A DNA stretch of 5,109 nt from Minisyncoccota bacterium (GTDB taxonomy: Bacteria > Patescibacteriota > Minisyncoccia > Phycocordibacterales > UBA2100), in the NCBI GenBank assembly GCA_020058565.1, contig JAGVDT010000098.1, positions 1 through 5,109 of the forward strand. The letters are read 5' to 3'. Below, piece after piece: positions 1-4,612 of the stretch. The position numbers and the translations under genes are program-made. How positions within the stretch are numbered: position 1 is the stretch's first letter; each line of letters begins with the position of its first letter. The notes below the pieces were generated by a model. The model had not been told where the DNA came from, did no database searches, and saw only the letters and a program-made list of their open reading frames with translations.

Positions 1-60
1 TAACGATTAATGGCCAACACCAAAATCGTACCGTGCCTTTCGCTATTTCAAGGAACTAGT

Positions 61-78
61 TGACACCACAAAGTGTCA
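61..78. repeat. 6-bp inverted repeat, possible operator
   Basis: TGACAC at 61-66 and GTGTCA at 73-78 form a perfect inverted repeat around a 6-base centre. It overlaps a TTGACA hexamer at 60-65. A TATGAT lies at 87-92, but the 21-base spacing is too long for a standard promoter. It could be a small operator or chance; nothing in the window names the regulator. Confidence 0.25.
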
Positions 79-144
79 CTAACCCGTATGATATGTACAA
101 CAAATTTGACAAAAAGCTTATTCACCGGTGTGGCTAAATATGAA

Positions 145-174
145 TTGACTCTGAAGACCCCCCAGAGGTACAGT
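145..174 (+). promoter_or_regulatory. Candidate promoter for the M23 peptidase gene
   Basis: TTGACT (145-150) is followed after 18 bases by TACAGT (169-174), a 5/6 and a 4/6 match to the sigma-70-type hexamers. Transcription from here would give a leader of roughly 100 bases before the GTG at 283. Other TTGACA hexamers nearby (60-65, 106-111) have no well-placed -10 box. The call is weak because the -10 box is poor and hairpin 149-167 overlaps it. Confidence 0.25.
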
Positions 175-282
175 TAACCCAGTGATGGGATGACCGAACT
201 GGGCTCCGGCCAACTTTCCTGAATTTCCGATAAATTCCATCGCTTATACAGAGATTTCAACATCTAGTTTTCAGGCGCGAGT

Positions 283-1428
283 GTGCCGGTAGGCCGCTTT
301 TGCTCTGTGACCGATTTTGGGTCTCCAAAGTGGCTTATACAGGCAAAACCTAAGGATTCCAAAGCTTCGGCTCGGAAGACATATCGAAAAAGAGCAGTGG
401 CGAGCGTGCCGCTGATCTCCCTCCTTTTCACTGCGGCGGCGCTCCTGCCGACGTTTGTCCATGCGAGCATTCTCAGTGACATCATAGCGATGTTTACGCA
501 GAGCGCTCAAGCCGAAGTAGCCTCCCCGGCGACTTTTAGGAACGTCCAAACTATGCCGCTTTTGAGGCCTGCCATGAACATTTCCCCCGCTCCTGCCCGT
601 GGAGGTGGCGACGTGACTATCGTGGACAATTCCGCGCTTGTGGCATCCGAGGGTCCTTCCGGCACACTGGCCGACATCGAAAAGCCGAAGAACGCTACTA
701 TTAGTAGATACGTCGTGCGGGAGGGCGATACGCTTTCGGGCATTGCGCAAATGTTTGAGGTAACCACCAACACCATTCGCTGGGCGAACGATATCTCGGC
801 AAATGGCACGCTCAAAGTGGGCCAAGTCCTCACCATCCTGCCGATCCCCGGGGTCAAATACACCGTAAAGAAAGGCGATACTTTGGCCTCGCTCGCCAAA
901 CAATTCAAGGCCGATCCAGACGAAATCGCCAACTACAACGAAATAGCCAATGGCACGCTCGCTGTAGGCACCGAAATCATTATTCCAGACGGCGAAATAG
1001 CCGCTCCGCCAGCTCCCGCAAAGCCAAAAGCCGGCGTGAACCCTGCGCATGATGTAGGTCCCATAGGCACCTTGGCGCAGATCGGCTACTATGTGGCGCC
1101 TCTCTCGGTATATACGAGGACGCAGAATATTCATGGCTACAACGGCGTCGATTTGGCAGCGCCCAACGGCACGCCGATATTTGCAGCAGCTTCTGGGCAG
1201 GTTGTCGTCGCCAAAGCGGGCGGCTACAACGGCGGCTACGGCAGCTACGTAGTAATCCAGCACGACAACGGCAGCCAAACCCTCTATGCGCATATGTCGA
1301 AAGTTGCTGCATACGACGGCCAGACGGTTATACAGGGTCAGGTGATAGGCTATGTCGGCTCTACGGGCAAATCCACCGGGAACCACGTCCACTTCGAGAT
1401 CCGCAATGGGATTAAAAATCCTTTCTAG
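283..1428 (+). CDS. LysM-LysM-M23 family murein endopeptidase
   Basis: A cell-wall hydrolase expected to cut peptide cross-links in peptidoglycan outside the cytoplasmic membrane. Reading N to C: a basic segment with RKTYRKR around residues 31-37, a hydrophobic helix (about 38-60) ending in VHA-S, which could be a signal-peptidase site or a membrane anchor; a low-complexity linker; LysM 1 (about 142-187, YVVREGDTLSGIA); LysM 2 (about 191-236, YTVKKGDTLASLA), both glycan-binding modules; and an M23 domain (about 270-381). Metal and catalytic residues visible are His284 and Asp290 (HGYNGVD), His337 (YAHMS) and His368/His370 (HVHF). The first His lies six residues before the Asp instead of the textbook four. 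The protein ends at NPF, directly after the catalytic fold. The start is GTG 283, the first possible start after an in-frame TAG at 265; no good Shine-Dalgarno precedes it, and GTG 307 is an alternative. The family call is firm; the precise bond cut is not known. Confidence 0.93.
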   Translation: MPVGRFCSVTDFGSPKWLIQAKPKDSKASARKTYRKRAVASVPLISLLFTAAALLPTFVHASILSDIIAMFTQSAQAEVASPATFRNVQTMPLLRPAMNISPAPARGGGDVTIVDNSALVASEGPSGTLADIEKPKNATISRYVVREGDTLSGIAQMFEVTTNTIRWANDISANGTLKVGQVLTILPIPGVKYTVKKGDTLASLAKQFKADPDEIANYNEIANGTLAVGTEIIIPDGEIAAPPAPAKPKAGVNPAHDVGPIGTLAQIGYYVAPLSVYTRTQNIHGYNGVDLAAPNGTPIFAAASGQVVVAKAGGYNGGYGSYVVIQHDNGSQTLYAHMSKVAAYDGQTVIQGQVIGYVGSTGKSTGNHVHFEIRNGIKNPF

Positions 1429-1577
1429 TATGTCGCCGCACCTGATTCAAACCCTCATTCAGATTCTCCGCATCTTCTTGTAATTTACCGAGCGCGTGGT
1501 AAAAATTCTCCACTCTATCCTTGCGGAAGGAAGAGTTGCTTGAAAAGGCGTTGCACGTTGAATAAAGGGGTAAACAC

Positions 1578-2294
1578 ATGCATGCTCAGCAGCTGTTTTT
1601 CGGGTATATGCGCAGGCGGGCGCCCCGGACGGAAGTCGCGTCTTTATTTGATCTGGCTGAAAGGAAATTCTCTGCGCTCGGGATCAGGGTATACCTGACG
1701 ACTCTTGCAGAGGCGGCAGAAATCCAGGCCGCCAATCAAGATTCGTGGGAGGTGTTTCCACCAATGCTCGACACAAGGCTTTCAGTCATCAGGGAAAATG
1801 AATCGTACGCGATAGTCGGGGTTGGCCGAGACGAAATAGCTGTGTTTAATCACGCCGGGCGCGTGTACGAGGGTACGCAATCGCTTGCGGAAAAGGTGGC
1901 CGACCGCTCCTTCTGCTATGGTGCTGCGATTCCACCTGATCCTGAAATGCCATACGCTGAAGTTACCGCCCCGATAGCACATGTCGTGCGCGGCAAATTC
2001 GCGTATATCGGCGCGAGCTGGGTCCACCCGGAATACAGGAGGCAGCAAATCGCGGTCCTGATATCGCTGGTGTCGCGAGCGTGCGCCTACTCGCTGTGGG
2101 CGCCGGACTGGGTCGTCGGGATGTTTCCGGTCGGGATCAAACCCGAGGCGCTCGCCTCGTACGGCTACCGCCACAATGAACGCTCGCTATGGTTTCACAA
2201 CATGGGACCTAAGCCAGTGGAGCGAGTACTGACGGTGATCGACTCAAAACAGCTTCTCTTAGGCCTCGAACGATTCGTTGAAGAGCAGACATAG
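1578..2294 (+). CDS. GNAT-like acyltransferase, substrate unknown
   Basis: A 238-residue protein without a signal peptide or membrane helix. The best clue is WVHPEYRRQQIA at residues 148-159, followed by a hydrophobic helix. It resembles motif A of GNAT N-acetyltransferases, where the R/Q-x-x-G-x-G/A loop binds the pyrophosphate of acetyl-CoA. Here the loop reads R-R-Q-Q-I-A, without the usual glycine. About 35 residues later ALASYGYRH (around 191-199) resembles the motif B 'YxxxGF' end of the fold. The N-terminal 90 residues are not recognised. It may be an active acyltransferase with an unusual cofactor loop or a degenerate member; I cannot name a substrate. The start ATG has a good ribosome site, AAAGGGG at 1564-1570, seven bases upstream. 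The gene lies 149 bases after the peptidase gene and ends just before a strong terminator, so it may be its own unit or the last gene of a two-gene unit. Confidence 0.6.
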   Translation: MHAQQLFFGYMRRRAPRTEVASLFDLAERKFSALGIRVYLTTLAEAAEIQAANQDSWEVFPPMLDTRLSVIRENESYAIVGVGRDEIAVFNHAGRVYEGTQSLAEKVADRSFCYGAAIPPDPEMPYAEVTAPIAHVVRGKFAYIGASWVHPEYRRQQIAVLISLVSRACAYSLWAPDWVVGMFPVGIKPEALASYGYRHNERSLWFHNMGPKPVERVLTVIDSKQLLLGLERFVEEQT

Positions 2295-2320
2295 AGAGTC
2301 TGGACTTTGAACAGAACGCC

Positions 2321-2348
2321 AAGCCGCGCGAATCCTCGCGCGGCTTTT
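2321..2348 (+). terminator. Intrinsic terminator after the GNAT-like gene
   Basis: AAGCCGCGCG (2321-2330) pairs perfectly over 10 bases with CGCGCGGCTT (2337-2346) across a 6-base loop, and the 3' arm runs into TTTT (2345-2348). The U-tract is short and favours the + strand; the reverse reading gives CTTGG after the stem. It lies between the convergent GNAT-like gene and the small acidic gene. Confidence 0.8.
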
Positions 2349-2372
2349 CCCTGTTCGTGCCTTCCGCAAAAT

Positions 2373-2579
2373 TTAAGACTCTTCCTCAGTGTCTTTTTCT
2401 ATTTCAAGCCGTGCGTCCTCAAGTGCTTTATCTACTGCGGCAAAGGCGTCGTTTGTGGCCTTGCGTATCTCTTCACCCTCTCGATCTAGTTCGGTAAATT
2501 TTTCCTCAAACTTCTTCTCTTCAGCGAGGAAGTATTCGAGAGGGTCGACTCCGTCGGGGATTGTTTTGTCGTCAGTCAT
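2373..2579 (-). CDS. Small, highly acidic helical protein, unknown
   Basis: A 68-residue protein of no family I recognise. It has 24 Asp/Glu against 10 Lys/Arg, a net charge of about -14. From residue 15 onward it is almost all helix-forming residues with heptad-like hydrophobic spacing (YFLAEEKKFEEKFTELD, then AFAAVDKALEDARLEIE). The short N-terminus has PDGVDPLEYF. The ATG lies only 3 bases after the TAA of the upstream coiled-coil gene, with no separate Shine-Dalgarno, so translation is probably coupled. I infer a binding partner of the preceding coiled-coil protein, which is rich in Arg and Lys; an acidic inhibitor or chaperone would fit the charge, but nothing in the sequence proves it. 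Confidence 0.65.
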   Translation of the reverse strand: MTDDKTIPDGVDPLEYFLAEEKKFEEKFTELDREGEEIRKATNDAFAAVDKALEDARLEIEKDTEEES

Positions 2580-2582
2580 AAA

Positions 2583-3602
2583 TTATTTAGATGTTGCGAC
2601 GAATAATGTCAGTCTCTCTAACGCCTCTTTTTCGGTCTTAAAACCACTTTCTCGTAGAAGAGCGCCGAATTTCGGGTTAACTCTCCTTAGATCTGCGAAG
2701 AAAGTTCGCCACTGTTCCATGGAATGGGATTTTTCTGGGTCGTCAAAGTTATCGGGGACGTTAGTAGCTTCTGCAGTCAGTGCCTTGCCTTCCTGCCACC
2801 ACGCGATAAGTTTCTTATAATCAAAGGGTTTTCCATCTACTTGTTTAAATATCATCTTCGCAAATCTATCAAACTGAGTTCCAGAAAAAGAATCAACCTC
2901 GCCTTCCAAGAGTCGGGTTATTTTAGCAAGTAAGCTTTCGCCTTCTTGTTCTGGATTTGCGGCTTCATGAGGGTCCGCTTGGCTGGTTGCGCGTGCATAC
3001 TCTTGTGCGGTGTCATCACGTATTATTGTTAGCGCGTCTTTCGCTCTATCACATCTCTTGAGATTGGCGTCGCAGCGCGACCGCTGAACTAACTTTTCAT
3101 CCAGGGATTTTTCTACTCTGCGCAAATGTACGTCCAGCCGATCGCGTATGTCGCGCATCTGTTTTCTCTGGCTTTCTCCCTGCTGCGGATTGTTGGCAAT
3201 ATAGCCGTCTATCGCCTCAAGTTTTTCTCGAAGTTCCATGACTGCCGTTTCGTATCTTCCGATATGGTCTTCCAGCTCGGCGGCTCTCGAGCGAAGGTTT
3301 GTCGCGCGCTCTTCGATTGGCGCTAGCTTTTTTCCTATTCTTTCCTCTAGCCGGCTAACGTGCTTTGCGCGTAACGTTTCAGCCGTAGTTCTTTTAGCTT
3401 CGGCGTCGTCAAGAAATTTTCTCTGCTGTTTTGCGGCGGACTCTTTTTCGTGGATAATCCGGCTCAGCTGATCTCTTTTTGAGACCGCAGAGCCAAGCCG
3501 CAATAAATTGTATTGTTTGGATATTGGCAGTCTATTCCAAATACTGGTTGGATCTTTGAGCATTTTTATCCTGTCTTCGACATCGAGTCGGTTTCTAAAC
3601 AA
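2583..3602 (-). CDS. Long coiled-coil protein with a C-terminal domain, unknown
   Basis: A 339-residue cytosolic protein (no signal or membrane helix) that I do not recognise. Residues about 42-205 are charged heptad-type coiled coil (runs such as RLEERIGKKLAPIEERATNL), with a break near 133-147 (GYIANNPQQGES) that suggests an antiparallel hairpin of two helices. A Pro/Glu/Ala linker (206-222) leads to a probably globular part (223-339) with DSFSGTQFDRFAKMIF, IAWWQEG and EQWRTFFADLRRVNP. The chosen start is TTG 3602, backed by GGGGAG at 3612-3617, nine bases upstream. However, the same frame stays open for 71 more coding codons up to a TAG at 3816-3818, and beyond that to ATG 3884, so the natural protein may be longer (see the next entry). 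Base composition looks more AT-rich than the peptidase gene: the line 2581-2640 is 37% GC, against 62% at 1141-1200. It is followed 3 bases later by the small acidic gene. Confidence 0.7.
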   Translation of the reverse strand: MFRNRLDVEDRIKMLKDPTSIWNRLPISKQYNLLRLGSAVSKRDQLSRIIHEKESAAKQQRKFLDDAEAKRTTAETLRAKHVSRLEERIGKKLAPIEERATNLRSRAAELEDHIGRYETAVMELREKLEAIDGYIANNPQQGESQRKQMRDIRDRLDVHLRRVEKSLDEKLVQRSRCDANLKRCDRAKDALTIIRDDTAQEYARATSQADPHEAANPEQEGESLLAKITRLLEGEVDSFSGTQFDRFAKMIFKQVDGKPFDYKKLIAWWQEGKALTAEATNVPDNFDDPEKSHSMEQWRTFFADLRRVNPKFGALLRESGFKTEKEALERLTLFVATSK

Positions 3603-3884
3603 CGAATTGCGCTCCCCTTCGAGTCTGGCTGCGAAATCTTTATGTTTCTCGACTGTGGCGGTGGCCCCAGCGATTCGCGCGTCTTGTTTTTGTACTCCGG
3701 TATCAGCGCGCCATTTGTGATATTTGAGCTCTACAGAGTCTGCGATTCTCCCTATCCATTTAGCGTTTCCAGGTATCGCTCGGTCTTCAATGTTTTCGAT
3801 CCTCTCTCTTTTGGGCTATTCCGTTTTATGCTCAGGTGGATTTGTTGCAGCACCGGGAGCGCCCAATTGTTCAGGTGACATCAT
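3603..3884 (-). pseudogene. 5' section of the coiled-coil gene, broken by an in-frame TAG
   Basis: In the same frame as the coiled-coil gene, ATG 3884 (or ATG 3881) opens a 22-residue start (MMSPEQLGAPGAATNPPEHK and so on) that ends at TAG 3816-3818. After the TAG the frame is open for 71 codons into the TTG at 3602. These codons are rich in Lys, Arg, Glu and Ala (for example PKRERIENIEDR, then VEKHKDFAARLEGERNS), like the downstream protein, and contain no ATG or GTG. The simplest reading is one gene of about 433 codons with a single nonsense change. Alternatives are a short leader peptide followed by re-initiation at TTG 3602, suppression of the amber codon, or a sequencing error. TAG ends several other genes here, so general recoding of TAG is unlikely. 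Confidence 0.5.
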
Positions 3885-3891
3885 GTGCAAA

Positions 3892-3917
3892 AGTATATCA
3901 TTCCGTGTCTGTGGCAA
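3892..3917 (-). promoter_or_regulatory. Candidate promoter of the coiled-coil gene, leaderless type
   Basis: On the - strand TATACT (3897-3892) is preceded by TGA, giving an extended -10 box (TGN-TATAAT type). TTGCCA (3917-3912) lies 14 bases upstream, short for a -35 box, but an extended -10 can work with a weak one. Only 7 bases separate the -10 from ATG 3884, so transcription would begin at or beside the start codon. No Shine-Dalgarno is visible there. The promoter begins directly after the TAG stop of the duplicated comM end. Confidence 0.45.
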
Positions 3918-3919
3918 AT

Positions 3920-4008
3920 CTACAGCTCCCGAGATCTATACTGCAGAGCTTCGAGCATGTGGTCTTTTTCGATGGCTTCGGAGTTGAAGAGGTCGGCAAT
4001 GGTGCGGG
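3920..4008 (-). pseudogene. Displaced duplicate of the comM 3' end
   Basis: On the - strand this encodes RTIADLFNSEAIEKDHMLEA and then LQYRSREL and a TAG stop, the same residues as the end of the comM gene at 4613-4699. Upstream of the Arg codon the resemblance stops at once, 7 bases behind the toxin's stop codon, so there is no full gene here. Bases 3939-4008 match 4632-4701 at 69 of 70 positions. Bases 3920-3938 differ at 7 of 19 positions, all silent (for example AGA for CGC, TCT for TCC, TAG for TAA). No start codon or ribosome site belongs to it. It is best read as a former genuine comM terminus pushed away by insertion of the toxin-antitoxin unit. Confidence 0.85.
3939..4008. repeat. 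Direct repeat, left copy (comM core)
   Basis: A 70-base direct repeat of 4632-4701. It is identical over 3939-3997, has one mismatch at 3998 (A against T, silent Ile codon), and is then identical to 4008. It marks the left border of the toxin-antitoxin unit and lies inside the comM coding frame. Such a position fits an attachment site or a short homologous crossover block. Confidence 0.9.
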
Positions 4009-4015
4009 GATTGGG

Positions 4016-4279
4016 CTAAGAGCCGAAAAGTTCGTGATGCGTGCCAATCTTGACGAACACTACTGAATCAGAGCCAAGCTCCTTGTAGATTGCCCGGTAG
4101 TCACCAGTGATGTTTATGCTTCGATATCCTGCGAATTCCGCCTGAAGAGGGTGGTTGTGAAGAATTGGGCTATGCGGGTCGCCGATGAAAATATCTCGAC
4201 GTTTCTTGAATTGTTCGCGCAATTTCTGCGATAGTTTTATGTACTGCTTCTCGAAATTTTTGTGGAAGCTAACCTTCAT
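4016..4279 (-). CDS. RelE/YafQ-type toxin (predicted mRNA interferase)
   Basis: An 87-residue basic protein of the RelE superfamily, which cuts mRNA in the ribosomal A site. The closest resemblance is to YafQ: a helical N-terminus (KNFEKQYIKLSQKLREQFKKR), then DPHSPILHNHPLQAEFAGYRS, NITGDYRAIYK and a final IGTHHELFGS. By alignment with E. coli YafQ, His43, Asp60, His81 and Phe85 match its catalytic His50, Asp67, His87 and Phe91, while the position of YafQ His63 is Asn56. Length is normal for the family. The ATG overlaps the antitoxin stop by 4 bases (ATGA), which is typical of coupled toxin-antitoxin operons. The stop codon lies 7 bases before the duplicated comM block, with no terminator between. 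Activity cannot be judged from sequence alone, but the fold and most active-site residues are intact. Confidence 0.9.
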   Translation of the reverse strand: MKVSFHKNFEKQYIKLSQKLREQFKKRRDIFIGDPHSPILHNHPLQAEFAGYRSINITGDYRAIYKELGSDSVVFVKIGTHHELFGS

Positions 4280-4572
4280 TTCAGGGCATCGAGGTACGCA
4301 TCCATCTCTTCGCCGCTAGCGAAGGCTGGAGACGAATTGCGACCAGCACGGATATCAGTCTCGACCCTTCTTATTTCTTTTGTTGTTTTGGCATTGGGGA
4401 CAAGCGACTCGCGGAATTCGACTGCGCGCGCATCGGCAAATTCGCGGAGTTTTTGATTGACCACCAGTGAGAGGGGTATGCGCAAGCTTGCGGCAGCCTT
4501 GCGCGCGCGGTCACGCACGTCTTTGTCTATCTTAAAACTTACGGCGGTTTTAGTAGTGTTTTTAGTGTTCAT
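4276..4572 (-). CDS. RelB/DinJ-type antitoxin
   Basis: A 98-residue protein encoded just upstream of the toxin. Residues 9-46 look like a ribbon-helix-helix DNA-binding unit: a strand (TAVSFKI), a helix (KDVRDRARKAAAS) and a second helix opened by IPLS and running through VVNQKLREFA. The C-terminal half (about 60-98, ending DAYLDALK) would wrap and neutralise the toxin, as in DinJ-YafQ and RelB-RelE. Antitoxins of this class also repress their own operon, and a perfect 22-bp palindrome overlies the promoter here. The start is ATG 4572, only 6 bases behind a strong -10 box and without a Shine-Dalgarno, so the mRNA is probably leaderless. The gene begins 40 bases after the comM stop. Confidence 0.88.
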   Translation of the reverse strand: MNTKNTTKTAVSFKIDKDVRDRARKAAASLRIPLSLVVNQKLREFADARAVEFRESLVPNAKTTKEIRRVETDIRAGRNSSPAFASGEEMDAYLDALK

Positions 4573-4594
4573 AACCGAAGTATATACTTCGGTT
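4573..4594. promoter_or_regulatory. 22-bp perfect palindrome, probable toxin-antitoxin operator
   Basis: The half-site AACCGAAGTAT at 4573-4583 is followed directly by its reverse complement to 4594, with no spacer and no mismatch. It touches the antitoxin ATG and covers the -10 box of the antitoxin promoter. Binding by the ribbon-helix-helix antitoxin (two dimers on two half-sites) would block transcription, the standard autoregulation of this class. The role is inferred from position and symmetry. Confidence 0.75.
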
Positions 4595-4606
4595 GCATAT
4601 GGTCAA
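4579..4606 (-). promoter_or_regulatory. Toxin-antitoxin promoter
   Basis: On the - strand TTGACC (4606-4601) and TATACT (4584-4579) are separated by 16 bases; each matches the sigma-70-type consensus at 5 of 6 positions. The predicted start of transcription falls at or next to ATG 4572, giving a leaderless message. The -35 box lies six bases behind the comM stop codon. Confidence 0.7.
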
Positions 4607-4612
4607 GAACTG

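Larger units (their letters stand above)
1..282. other. Non-coding region upstream of the peptidase gene
   Basis: I see no convincing gene in this stretch. The only ATG reading frame I noted (11-64, 17 codons) has no family resemblance. The region holds an inverted repeat (61-78), several TTGACA-like hexamers (60-65, 106-111, 145-150) and two neighbouring potential hairpins (149-167 and 178-203). The peptidase frame is closed upstream by a TAG at 265-267, so its coding sequence cannot start before 268. I infer that this is the promoter and 5' leader of the peptidase gene. Confidence 0.5.

Noticed and set aside
242..342. GCTTATACAG present twice (242-251 and 333-342)
   Set aside because: A single pair of 10-base matches with no further similarity around it is easily due to chance.
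271..1392. Long open frame on the - strand opposite the peptidase gene
   Set aside because: It mirrors the codon pattern of the M23 gene, whose domains and catalytic residues are unmistakable; the reverse product shows no domain.
1484..1503. TTTACC/GGTAAA hairpin after the peptidase gene as a terminator
   Set aside because: The stem is only 6 bases and AT-rich, and no T-run follows on the + strand.
2389..2820. 143-codon + strand frame opposite the acidic gene and the coiled-coil gene
   Set aside because: The serine-rich product is typical of the antisense of acidic helical codons, and the frame crosses two - strand genes.
3513..3878. 121-codon + strand frame opposite the 5' section of the coiled-coil gene
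   Set aside because: The product is rich in Phe, Cys and Ser, as expected from the antisense of a Lys/Glu-rich coding region, and has no motif or ribosome site.
3885..3905. Six-codon ATG frame ending at the ATGATG of the coiled-coil gene, as a leader peptide
   Set aside because: It overlaps the candidate -10 box, so it would not lie on the transcript from that promoter, and it has no ribosome site.
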